A program made the translations under genes and the position numbers. Shown piece by piece: positions 52,718 through 60,423 of a DNA stretch of 64,000 nucleotides. The notes below the pieces were generated by a model. That model was given only the letters and a program-made list of their open reading frames with translations, was not told the origin of the DNA and ran no database searches. Numbering within the stretch: the first letter of the stretch is position 1; each line of letters starts with the position of its first letter. Origin of the DNA: Ligilactobacillus murinus DSM 20452 = NBRC 14221 (GTDB taxonomy: Bacteria > Bacillota > Bacilli > Lactobacillales > Lactobacillaceae). Location of the stretch: NCBI RefSeq assembly GCF_001591685.1, contig NZ_BCVJ01000003.1, forward strand, positions 1-64,000. Reading direction: 5' to 3'.

Positions 52718-53221
52718 ATGAAAAAAATTTTACAACAGGAAAATACTGCTTATTTTAAACTCCCCACTTTTGAAGAGATACCTGATGTGGGACTTTATTT
52801 GGAACAGACTGCTACGTTTATCAACAAGTATCTAGCACCACTTTTAGGTAGTGAATTGACCCCATCAATGATCAGCAATTATGTTAAGAAAAAAATGATT
52901 GCACGCCCAGAAAAGAAACAATATTCGCGCGAGCAGATCGCCTATCTTTTTTTTATCACTATTTCTAAGACGGTCTTATCCTTAGACGATTTAAAATTGC
53001 TTGTCAAAGTCCAACGCGAGACGTATCCGATCAAAACCGCATACACGTATTTTCGTGAAGAGTTGGAACAGACTTTACTCGCAGTCTTTGAAGAGCAAGC
53101 GTTGAGTTTTGAAACAGGGGAGCGTTCCGAGCAAAAGGTCATGTTGTATAACATTATCATTGCAGCTGCACATAAGATCTATCTGGAAAAATATTTTCAG
53201 TTGGTACGACAAAGAAACTGA
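52718..53221 (+). CDS. DUF1836-family putative regulator
   Basis: This 167-residue protein matches the DUF1836 pattern: PTFEEIPDVGLYLEQTATFIN, then a MerR-like winged helix part with LTPSMISNYVKKKMIARPEKK and YSREQIAYLFFI. It is thought to act in regulation; the binding site is unknown. It lies 10 bases before an ABC exporter pair and probably controls or is co-expressed with it. A TATAAT box lies upstream at about 52692-52697. Confidence 0.85.
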   Translation: MKKILQQENTAYFKLPTFEEIPDVGLYLEQTATFINKYLAPLLGSELTPSMISNYVKKKMIARPEKKQYSREQIAYLFFITISKTVLSLDDLKLLVKVQRETYPIKTAYTYFREELEQTLLAVFEEQALSFETGERSEQKVMLYNIIIAAAHKIYLEKYFQLVRQRN

Positions 53222-53231
53222 GGTGGAATAA

Positions 53232-54131
53232 ATGTTAGTGGTGGAACACTTAGCTAAAAACTTTGGCACCCTAAAAGCCGTCCAAGATCTGTCTTTTGAG
53301 ATCAAAGATGGTGAGATCTTGGGGCTTGTGGGTCAAAATGGTTCGGGCAAGACGACGACTTTTCGGATGTTGTTAGGCCTGATGCAACCAACGGCGGGGA
53401 AAGTTCTCTGGGATGGCGAAAAGATCGGTGAAAAACAAAAAGATCTGATCGGTTATTTGCCCGAAGAACGAGGCCTTTATCCTAAAGAAACGATCGAACA
53501 ACAGGTCATGTACTTTGGTAAATTACGTGGAAAAAAAACATGTGAGATAAAAGAAAAGCTCGACTATTGGATGGAGCATTTACAAGTTAAAGGTAACAAA
53601 AATGATAAGATCAAATCTTTATCAAAAGGAAATCAGCAAAAGGTCCAGTTGATCACCACTTTGATCCATGAGCCTAAATTAGTCATTTTAGATGAACCTT
53701 TTAGTGGGCTCGATCCTGTCAATGCTCAGATCATGCAGGATGCGATCATCGCTTTGCGCAAACAAGGCGCTTGTGTGATCTTTTCGAGTCATAACATGGC
53801 AAATGTGGAACAGATCTGTGATCGCTTGGTGATGATCAAAAATGGTCGGCAAGTTTTGGCAGGTAAAGTCCAAGATATCAAAGATTCGTTTGGGAAGATC
53901 AAAGTCTTTTTGGAATCGCCATTGACTAAAGCTGAGGTCCAAGCTGTTTTAGGGGTAGCCGATGTCAAAGAGCACAGACAAAGGTTAGAGATAACTTTAT
54001 CTGACCCAGCAGTTGGACGAAAATTGTTTGAACTGGCAACAAAGGATGGATATATCCCGACCTTTAGCCAAGAAACGTTGACGCTAGAAGAGATCTTCAA
54101 ACTAAAGGCGGGTGAGAAAGATGAACTTTGA
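53232..54131 (+). CDS. ABC transporter ATP-binding protein (NatA-like)
   Basis: This 299-residue ATPase has Walker A GQNGSGKTT, signature LSKGNQQKVQL, Walker B LVILDEPFSGLDP and the His switch FSSHNM. The C-terminal extension (DUF4162-like) with SPLTKAEVQAVLG is typical of NatA-type exporters. It overlaps the permease gene by 11 bases, so the two are coupled. Substrate may be Na+, a lipid or an antimicrobial peptide. Confidence 0.9.
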   Translation: MLVVEHLAKNFGTLKAVQDLSFEIKDGEILGLVGQNGSGKTTTFRMLLGLMQPTAGKVLWDGEKIGEKQKDLIGYLPEERGLYPKETIEQQVMYFGKLRGKKTCEIKEKLDYWMEHLQVKGNKNDKIKSLSKGNQQKVQLITTLIHEPKLVILDEPFSGLDPVNAQIMQDAIIALRKQGACVIFSSHNMANVEQICDRLVMIKNGRQVLAGKVQDIKDSFGKIKVFLESPLTKAEVQAVLGVADVKEHRQRLEITLSDPAVGRKLFELATKDGYIPTFSQETLTLEEIFKLKAGEKDEL

Positions 54132-55377
54132 GAAATTATGGGTGATCGCAAGTGATGTATATCGTAAAACGGTCAAATCACCGAGTTTTTTGATCGGGGT
54201 ATTTATGCCATTTATCGTGGTTTTGGTCGGCTTTTTGATCGGTGCGATCATGGATAAAGGGCAAGAGACGACTACGATCGGGATCTATTCTAAGCAACCA
54301 GTTTTAGCCAAAGCTTTAGCAAAACAAAAATTGCCCGCTCTGAGGTTAAAGCAGGTGGATTCAGTCAAGGATGCTCAAAAACAGTTACAAGCTGAAAAGC
54401 TAGATAATTATTTAGTCGTGACTAAAAAAGATGGCGAGTTACTCAGTACAGTCTATGGTGAAAAGGTCCCCGATGATGCCACGATGGCTAATCTCCAACA
54501 GGCACTAAATAGCTTACAGACCTCGCTTAAAGCGGGTGAATATAAGTTGACATCAGACCAAGTTTTCGAATTGATGCGACCCGCTAAGCTTGAAGGTAAA
54601 GAGCTCTCCTTTACTGATGATGGTAAAGTCAAGACGTCAAATGATAGCTCAGGGGTCAAATTTGCCTTGAGTTATGCAGCTTGTATCTTCACGTTCTTTT
54701 TAGTTTTGACCTATGCGAGTTTGATAGCTCAGGAGATCGCGGGTGAAAAGGGAATGCGGATCATGGAAGTCATCTTATCCAGCACAAATGCCAAAACACA
54801 TTTCTACGGTAAATTATTAGGGGTGATCTTAGCCGCTTTGACGCAATTGGTAGCAACGGGCTTCTTGCTTGGAGTTTCAGTCTTTATCATGCGCGATAAC
54901 AGTAGTCTAAATGAAATGTTAGCTGATATAAATTTCACGGGGATCGAACCGAGTTTTATCATCTTGTTGCTCCTCTTTATCCTAGCTGGCTCACTCTTTT
55001 ATGCGGTCTTAGCTGCTTTATGTGGTTCGTTGGTCAGTCGGGCCGAGGATGCACCAAAAGCGATCATGCCAGTAACGTATTTGATGATGGCGGGTTACAT
55101 GCTAGGCTTGATCGTTGCCACAAATGATCCAAGTAACTTTGTCGTAACGATCTGTAGCTATATTCCATTTTTCTCGATGATTTTGATGCCGATCGTTTTA
55201 GCCAACGGAGCAGGTCTCATGGGGGCAAGTATTTCCCTGGTTATTTTAGTCTTAAGTACCTTGGTCTTAGCTGCCTTTTCTGCTAGAATGTATCGAGTAA
55301 ATGTATTAGTCTACAATCAAAAGGGGATCTGGGCTTCCTTACGCCAATCATTGACGATGCTCAGAAAAGATGTCTGA
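54121..55377 (+). CDS. ABC-2 type exporter permease (NatB-like)
   Basis: This 418-residue permease has one N-terminal helix (about 19-42), a large extracellular domain (about 50-175) and five helices at the C-terminus. The region SLIAQEIAGEKGMRIMEVIL is the NatB/ABC-2 signature segment after the first C-terminal helix. The start at 54121 follows GGTGAG inside the ATPase gene. It forms an exporter with the preceding ATPase. Confidence 0.9.
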   Translation: MNFEKLWVIASDVYRKTVKSPSFLIGVFMPFIVVLVGFLIGAIMDKGQETTTIGIYSKQPVLAKALAKQKLPALRLKQVDSVKDAQKQLQAEKLDNYLVVTKKDGELLSTVYGEKVPDDATMANLQQALNSLQTSLKAGEYKLTSDQVFELMRPAKLEGKELSFTDDGKVKTSNDSSGVKFALSYAACIFTFFLVLTYASLIAQEIAGEKGMRIMEVILSSTNAKTHFYGKLLGVILAALTQLVATGFLLGVSVFIMRDNSSLNEMLADINFTGIEPSFIILLLLFILAGSLFYAVLAALCGSLVSRAEDAPKAIMPVTYLMMAGYMLGLIVATNDPSNFVVTICSYIPFFSMILMPIVLANGAGLMGASISLVILVLSTLVLAAFSARMYRVNVLVYNQKGIWASLRQSLTMLRKDV

Positions 55378-55453
55378 TCTGTGACCTCAGTCGTTAAATC
55401 AAGTTGGATCTGAGTTATAATGAAGATGAATTTAAGTAAGGGAGATGAAAAAG

Positions 55454-55702
55454 ATGGAAAGAAGAAAGCCACGGCGAAATGAAGAAAAAAAGATCGAAAT
55501 TTCAGCTAAGGGCAAGCCGTTTGTCCCAGGGACGCATGTCAAGTTCGTTTATCATCGCCATCACTACAAGGGGACCATCGAAAAGCAGTTACGTAATTCG
55601 GCGATCATCATCTTTGACCCTGAATTTGAGAATACAGTTACGGCGATCGAGTTGAAACAAAAGATCGTGATCAGTTATTCAAAAATGCAGGTGATCAAAT
55701 AG
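55454..55702 (+). CDS. small basic protein, DUF2187/KOW-like
   Basis: This 82-residue basic protein starts at 55454, 9 bases after GGGAG; an in-frame ATG at 55445 touches that site. After a charged N-terminus (MERRKPRRNEEKK) comes a small beta domain with PGTHVKFVYHRHHYKGTIEK and NSAIIIFDPE, resembling KOW-type RNA-binding barrels of the DUF2187 kind. Assignment is tentative. It precedes the potassium transporter gene by 25 bases and may be co-transcribed with it. Confidence 0.6.
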   Translation: MERRKPRRNEEKKIEISAKGKPFVPGTHVKFVYHRHHYKGTIEKQLRNSAIIIFDPEFENTVTAIELKQKIVISYSKMQVIK

Positions 55703-55727
55703 ATCGCCAAGTTAGGATAGTTTAAAA

Positions 55728-57116
55728 ATGTTTTATAGGTTAAAGAAAAAGATCAGGGCCAAGTATCGTGAAGCGACCCCGATCCAATTGTTAGTTGCAT
55801 ATTATGGCATTGCTACGATCATTACTTTTGGTCTCTTGTGTTTACCATGGATCAAGTTACCTGATGCACCAGAAACGACGCTTTTAGATAATTTGTTCAT
55901 GGCGATCTCGACGATCAGTGTGACGGGTCTGTCGACTTTTCCGATCGACCAAGTCTACAATGAATATGGTGTCATCTTACTAGAAATACTGTTCCAAGTT
56001 GGGGGCTTTGGGGTCACGATGTTAGCCACCGTTGCGATGGTCTTGACTGGTCGTCGCATCGGTCTACATCAACGCCAGCTGATCCAATTTGATATGAATC
56101 AACCGCGCTTAAGTGGGATGGTCAAATTAGTGACGTCGGTCTTTGGGTTGATGATCATGGTCCAAGTAGTCTTTGGACTGTTGTTTTCCTTGTACTTTAT
56201 GTGGCGTCACGTCTATGATAATTTTTCTGCTGCCCTTTTCCATGGAATGTATATCTCGATCAGTGCGGTCACCAACGCTGGCTTTGATGTCACTGGGGAC
56301 TCGATCGCACCGTTTAGACAGGATTATGGTTTTTTGATGATCATTATGGTCTTAGTCATCATCGGAAGTATCGGTTACCCAGTCTTGACTGAGATCGAGG
56401 CTTGGTTCTTCTACAAGTTGCGTTACCGTGGATTACGCAAGTTTAGATTTTCTCTTTTCTGTAAATTAGCGGTCTTTTTTGCAGCGATCTTTACGGTCGT
56501 GGGGACGATCTTATTGTATCTATCGGAAAATGGTGGGCTGCACTTGCGAGCTGATAGTTTGCATAACTTTATGTCAGCCATGTTTTACAGTGTTTCATCG
56601 CGTAATGCGGGGCTTCAGATCAACAGCATGAATGATTTTAATCATACGACCTTACTTTTACTGGCGCTGTTGATGTTCATCGGGGCTAGTCCAAGTTCTG
56701 TCGGTGGTGGGGTGCGGACCACGACGATCGGGATCTTTATCTTGTATTTGTATTCATTTATTCGTGGGCGCAACAATATCAATATCTTCAATCGGCGGAT
56801 CAGTCGTGAAGATATCCAAAAAGCGATCGTGGTCGTGAGCTTATCGACATTGTTGTGTATTTCAGCTGTCTTTATCCTCTCAGCCACTGAGGATGCTCCG
56901 TTATTATCATTAGTCTTTGAAGTGGCTTCAGCCTTTGGGACGACAGGGCTATCGCTTGGGATCACAGATAGCTTGTCGACGGTCGGTAAGATCGTGATCA
57001 TGGTCTTGATGTTTATCGGGCGGATCGGGATGTTGTATACCTTGATGTTCTTTATCAGGAAACGCGATCGTGATCTGAGTTATAAGATGCCAACTGAAAA
57101 AATTATTATCGGTTAG
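55728..57116 (+). CDS. TrkH/KtrB-family potassium transporter
   Basis: This 462-residue membrane protein has four repeated membrane-pore-membrane units. The selectivity filter regions are seen as ISVTGLSTF, ISAVTNAGFDVTGD, SVSSRNAGL and FGTTGLSLG, each with the conserved glycine. It imports K+, with Na+ dependence in Ktr systems. No ktrA/ktrC gene for the cytosolic RCK gating ring is adjacent, so that partner must be encoded elsewhere. Confidence 0.92.
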   Translation: MFYRLKKKIRAKYREATPIQLLVAYYGIATIITFGLLCLPWIKLPDAPETTLLDNLFMAISTISVTGLSTFPIDQVYNEYGVILLEILFQVGGFGVTMLATVAMVLTGRRIGLHQRQLIQFDMNQPRLSGMVKLVTSVFGLMIMVQVVFGLLFSLYFMWRHVYDNFSAALFHGMYISISAVTNAGFDVTGDSIAPFRQDYGFLMIIMVLVIIGSIGYPVLTEIEAWFFYKLRYRGLRKFRFSLFCKLAVFFAAIFTVVGTILLYLSENGGLHLRADSLHNFMSAMFYSVSSRNAGLQINSMNDFNHTTLLLLALLMFIGASPSSVGGGVRTTTIGIFILYLYSFIRGRNNINIFNRRISREDIQKAIVVVSLSTLLCISAVFILSATEDAPLLSLVFEVASAFGTTGLSLGITDSLSTVGKIVIMVLMFIGRIGMLYTLMFFIRKRDRDLSYKMPTEKIIIG

Positions 57117-57120
57117 TAAC

Positions 57121-57161
57121 AATGTGTTTCTTGGTAGCTAGTAGTTATTAAGAAACATATT
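57121..57161 (+). terminator. hairpin after the potassium transporter gene
   Basis: AATGTGTTTCTT (57121-57132) pairs over 11 of 12 positions with 57150-57161. The tail (GTAAAAT) is not T-rich, so termination may be incomplete. Confidence 0.45.
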
Positions 57162-57193
57162 GTAAAATAGCGTGCATTTTAAGGAGGAATAGT

Positions 57194-57652
57194 ATGATTA
57201 AGAAATTGATACTTAGTTTAAAGATAGTGAGTAGTTTCTTATTAGGAACATTATGTACGGTAGGTATCTTGCTTTACTTAAGAGATATAACTATTGATCC
57301 ACTTAAATATACATTTAAAATTTATCATGTATATTTTTGCATCACAATGCTACTACTGCCTATTTTTCGAGTTACGCATGAAAAATGGTTCAATACTTCT
57401 GAAGAATATGTTTCTCCTAGAGGTAAAGCACTACAACAACATCATGATGATATTGCAAATCAATATAAGGGAGGTCGCTGGTCAACAAAAGGGGTAAGAG
57501 TAAATCCCTATGAGTACACCACTCCGTATACATTGTCTTACGATAGTTCGTTAGATTGGACCTACGCCTTGATCAAAAAAATCTGTCTGAGTTTTTTGTT
57601 TATCCTTGCGGCACCGCTATTTTATCTGGCAGAAATGTTTTTAAAATCCTAA
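57194..57652 (+). CDS. uncharacterised two-helix membrane protein
   Basis: This 152-residue protein has hydrophobic segments at about 8-29 and 44-60 and another near the C-terminus (KICLSFLFILAAPLFYLAEMF). The middle part, with SPRGKALQQHHDDIANQYKG, is polar. It has an ideal AAGGAGG site. Its base composition and codon use are more AT-rich than those of its neighbours, and the next 370 bases hold no gene, so it may be horizontally acquired. I do not recognise the family. Confidence 0.6.
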   Translation: MIKKLILSLKIVSSFLLGTLCTVGILLYLRDITIDPLKYTFKIYHVYFCITMLLLPIFRVTHEKWFNTSEEYVSPRGKALQQHHDDIANQYKGGRWSTKGVRVNPYEYTTPYTLSYDSSLDWTYALIKKICLSFLFILAAPLFYLAEMFLKS

Positions 57653-57893
57653 ATTTTGTTGCTATCAAACATGAGCGATCTAGAGAAGCACTTGGGCGCC
57701 AAATTTTCAAAGCGCATTTTCTCCTTCTATGATATGTATTTAAAATGATGACGGCTGAAGTTTTTTGTTTCACCGTAATCTGAAATATCATGACCTGATC
57801 TTTCCAAATGGAATTCTGTAGTTCTAGTGATCCAGTCTCTGATAATCGTTGAAAATTGAGCGACAATCAATAGTACCGTCACTAATATGGTTT
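57653..57893. other. intergenic stretch with no supportable gene
   Basis: The stretch has short frames on the minus strand, for example one with DWITRTTEFHLERSGHD, but each is broken by stops and none has a ribosome binding site and full-length domain. It could be the decayed remains of a gene. I see no repeat or RNA structure of note. Confidence 0.4.
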
Positions 57894-57920
57894 TTGACAT
57901 TAACGATAATATGTTATAAT
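57894..57920 (+). promoter_or_regulatory. promoter of azlCD
   Basis: TTGACA (57894-57899) and TATAAT (57915-57920) are consensus boxes but only 15 bp apart; TTTGAC at 57893 would give 16 bp. Transcription would give a leader of about 95 bases. Confidence 0.5.
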
Positions 57921-57951
57921 CAAAAATATAGGGAGTTTTTTATCTATATAC

Positions 57952-58020
57952 ATGGAGTGTCTTTGGCACTTCATATTCTTTTGGTGGCTTTGGTCACTAA
58001 ATTTCACTGGAGGCAATTGA
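57952..58020 (+). CDS. possible 22-residue leader peptide before azlC
   Basis: ATG 57952 opens a frame of 22 codons ending at TGA 58018-58020, just before azlC. It holds four Trp codons (two adjacent) and many Phe and Leu codons. GGGAG lies 16 bases upstream, which is long for a ribosome binding site. It overlaps the azlC ribosome binding site, so its translation could influence azlC. Existence is uncertain. Confidence 0.25.
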   Translation: MECLWHFIFFWWLWSLNFTGGN

Positions 58021-58021
58021 A

Positions 58022-58789
58022 TTGGAAAATGTAAAGCCACGTTGGCGTGAGGTCCTGGATATCTCAATGCCATTATGTTTGAGTTACATTCCGATCGGGT
58101 TAGCGTGTGGTATCTTGCTACATGCAGCTGGATTTAGCTGGATCTTAACAACGTTGGTCTCGTTGTTGGTCTTTTCTGGTGGGGCACAGTTTATGATCGC
58201 ATCAATGTTGGTGGCAAATGCCCCGATGCATACGATCTTGATCATGTTGTTCTTTCTTGAATTACGCTATGCCTTACTTGGTTCGAGTTTATCGCAATAT
58301 ATGCGGGGGACAAGTAAAAAGTTCCTCTATCTTTTTGCAGCTTCGTTAAATGATGAGAACTATGCTGTCAACTACTTGAAATTTGCGACAGATAAGGGTT
58401 GGACACCTAAAGATGCACTTATGGTCGAACATTATTCATTACTTTTCTGGACAGGTGCTAACTTAATTGGTAGTTTGATCGGTAATATGATCAATATCAA
58501 TTTGGATATCGTTGATTTTGCATTGACGGCGCTCTTCTTATACATGATCGTCATGCAGATCAAGAATGTTTTAACGATCTTTATCAGTCTTTTGTCAGCC
58601 GTTTTGGCGATCATCGCGATGGTCTTGATCAAGAGTACGATGGGACTTGTGGTGGCAACGTTGCTTGCTTCATTGGTCGGCTTTATGGTCGAAGATTATT
58701 TAGTCAAGCACGGGCATGAAAGAGGCTTCTTACTCAAAAAGATCAAGCCTAAAGCAAGTCGCAAAGTTATCAGCAAGTCAGGAGAATAG
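58022..58789 (+). CDS. azlC: branched-chain amino acid exporter subunit AzlC
   Basis: This 255-residue membrane protein of the LIV-E family starts at TTG 8 bases after GGAGG. Family segments are SYIPIGLACGILLHAAGFSW, VFSGGAQFMIA, ELRYALLGSSL and FAASLNDENYAV. With AzlD it exports branched-chain amino acids or analogues. The following gene begins 2 bases after its stop. Confidence 0.9.
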   Translation: MENVKPRWREVLDISMPLCLSYIPIGLACGILLHAAGFSWILTTLVSLLVFSGGAQFMIASMLVANAPMHTILIMLFFLELRYALLGSSLSQYMRGTSKKFLYLFAASLNDENYAVNYLKFATDKGWTPKDALMVEHYSLLFWTGANLIGSLIGNMININLDIVDFALTALFLYMIVMQIKNVLTIFISLLSAVLAIIAMVLIKSTMGLVVATLLASLVGFMVEDYLVKHGHERGFLLKKIKPKASRKVISKSGE

Positions 58790-58791
58790 TT

Positions 58792-59133
58792 ATGCATATG
58801 TCGAGTATGGATCATTTGATTTTAGTTTTATTATCAATGGTAGTGGCATTTTTGCCCCGTTTCATTCCGTTGCGTATCTTCTCTACCCGTGAGATCCCCC
58901 AATGGTTCAATGAGTGGATGAAATATGTGCCGGTATCTTTATTTACGGCTTTAGTCGTTAAAGATATTTTTATCAATACAAAGGATTACTCTTTTATTGG
59001 TTTAGGCTATCTAGCCAAGATCGTTGCAGCTGTTATCGTGATCGGGGTCGCTTACCGCTCACGTTCAATGGGACTTTCAGTCGTTTTTGGTTTGATCGCA
59101 GTTGCGTTATTAGCGTTAGTATTACCAGTATAA
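58792..59133 (+). CDS. azlD: branched-chain amino acid exporter subunit AzlD
   Basis: This 113-residue four-helix membrane protein has VAFLPRFIPLRIFSTREIP, the conserved N-terminal region of the AzlD family, and VSLFTALVVKDIF. It begins two bases after azlC and is the small partner of the exporter. Confidence 0.9.
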   Translation: MHMSSMDHLILVLLSMVVAFLPRFIPLRIFSTREIPQWFNEWMKYVPVSLFTALVVKDIFINTKDYSFIGLGYLAKIVAAVIVIGVAYRSRSMGLSVVFGLIAVALLALVLPV

Positions 59134-59342
59134 TTATGAATGTTTAGACTGTTGCCAAAAGGTGATGGTCTTTTTTGAGGTGATTATCTGTTCTGAAAGT
59201 TTATCGGATGACAAGTGATCGGAAAGCTGAGGCAGTGGCTTGGCATAAATTAGCTGAAAGTGTCTGCGGGCTTATAGTAGAGGGCAACTTCCAGCCAAAC
59301 TAGCCGATAAATGCTATAATGAACAAGATAGGGGGCGAAATG

Positions 59343-60131
59343 ATGAAAAGATGGTTATGGTGGACCGTGATCGGACTTTTCTTAGCATTCATCTTTGTAG
59401 GGTACGGTGTGACTAAAAGAGTTGAGACCGCTAAAAGTTATAAGTCGGCTTTAGAATTGGGTCAAGCCTATGTTAATGATGGCAATTATGTTGCAGCTAA
59501 GGTCTCCTTTCAAGATGCATTGAAGAAAAAGTCTAATGATAAAACAGCTAAAGTCTATCTTGAACAAACTAAATGCTATGAAAAAGGACTTGATCAGATC
59601 GAAGACAAGCAATACAGTAAAGCACGGACAAGTTTTCAGCGAGTAGCTTCCAAAAATTATGGCCTAGGTATTTTGGTCAAGCGAGCTTCTGAAAAGCAGA
59701 TGGAGCTTAAAGAAGTGATCACCCAATTAAAGAATTTTGAACAGATCTATGCTAGAGCTGATTCATTAGCTAAAAACTATGAATATACGTCATCTAATAC
59801 CCAACTGGCAGTGATCTTAGGTTATGGTAGCATTAAGGACAACTACTATGACGATATTTTCCAAAAAGCGCAGGCATTAAAACGCTCAAATGATGCGAAG
59901 CTACGGGCTTTAGGCTATAATGTCCAACTACCCGTGGAAGATGAATTGAGTGCTGCCCAATTAGCACAACAAAATAACATTTCAAAAGAACAACTCAAAC
60001 AGGCAAAAGTAGAGCTTAAAAAAAATGGCATCAATATTACTGATCTAGATGATAAGCAAATCATCAAAGTTATCTTGCAGGCGCGGGATGAACAAAAATC
60101 GATCGCTGAACTCGCCGAAGAATATAAGTGA
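59343..60131 (+). CDS. membrane-anchored TPR-like protein
   Basis: This 262-residue protein has one N-terminal membrane helix (about 3-23, WLWWTVIGLFLAFIFVGYGV) and then helical repeats resembling tetratricopeptide units: SALELGQAYVNDGNYVAAKV and GLDQIEDKQYSKARTSFQRV. The C-terminal 60 residues are Gln/Lys-rich and helical. It probably mediates protein contacts outside or inside the membrane; function unknown. GGGGGCG precedes two adjacent ATG codons and the second is better spaced. A TATAAT lies about 30 bases upstream. Confidence 0.7.
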   Translation: MKRWLWWTVIGLFLAFIFVGYGVTKRVETAKSYKSALELGQAYVNDGNYVAAKVSFQDALKKKSNDKTAKVYLEQTKCYEKGLDQIEDKQYSKARTSFQRVASKNYGLGILVKRASEKQMELKEVITQLKNFEQIYARADSLAKNYEYTSSNTQLAVILGYGSIKDNYYDDIFQKAQALKRSNDAKLRALGYNVQLPVEDELSAAQLAQQNNISKEQLKQAKVELKKNGINITDLDDKQIIKVILQARDEQKSIAELAEEYK

Positions 60132-60158
60132 GGTTCGTCCCAGGACGGGCCTTTTTTT
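60132..60158 (+). terminator. terminator of the TPR-like gene
   Basis: GGTTCGTCC and GGACGGGCC pair (two G-U pairs) around CA and are followed by seven T residues. Confidence 0.7.
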
Positions 60159-60247
60159 GTGCGCAAAATGAGTATATTGATTGTTATTGATCGGACATTG
60201 TGCTATAACAAAATTAGTTAAAATATTTTTCATAATCCCACATTTGT

Positions 60248-60307
60248 TTTAGTATATACTTTTAATGCATATGATTTGACTAATTATTAAAAAGAATATA
60301 TACTAAA
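60248..60307. promoter_or_regulatory. 11-bp inverted repeat flanking the PTS promoter
   Basis: TTTAGTATATA (60248-60258) and TATATACTAAA (60297-60307) are perfect inverted copies 38 bp apart. The right arm covers the -10 box. This is a candidate two-site operator for a regulator of the PTS operon; no regulator gene is adjacent in the window. Confidence 0.45.
60276..60304 (+). promoter_or_regulatory. PTS operon promoter
   Basis: TTGACT (60276-60281) and TATACT (60299-60304) are separated by 17 bp. The leader to the first start codon is about 112 bases long and contains two cre-like sites and a TGGGCGCCCA palindrome (60352-60361). Confidence 0.7.
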
Positions 60308-60319
60308 TTCGTAAAAAAG

Positions 60320-60333
60320 TTAAGCGGTTACAA
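60320..60333. promoter_or_regulatory. cre-like site 1 of the PTS operon
   Basis: TTAAGCGGTTACAA, read on the other strand, is close to the cre consensus (TTGTAACCGCTTAA). It lies just downstream of the promoter, a position where CcpA blocks transcription. Confidence 0.5.
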
Positions 60334-60378
60334 AAAGTGTGTTTGGCATTTTGGGCGCCCATAATGTGTATGTACTTT

Positions 60379-60392
60379 TGTAAACGGTTAAA
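60379..60392. promoter_or_regulatory. cre-like site 2 of the PTS operon
   Basis: TGTAAACGGTTAAA matches TGWAANCGNTNWCA at all but one position. With the first site it suggests strong carbon catabolite control of beta-glucoside use. Confidence 0.6.
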
Positions 60393-60423
60393 TATAAACT
60401 AAAAGAATTTGGAGATGAGACAG

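Noticed and set aside
57600-57866. Minus-strand frame of 88 codons
   Set aside because: The TTG start has no ribosome binding site and the frame overlaps the end of the 57194 gene. No known domain can be seen.
59193-59302. Small plus-strand frame ending VEGNFQPN
   Set aside because: It is about 31-39 codons without a convincing ribosome binding site. It may be the tail of a lost gene, but the support is too weak.
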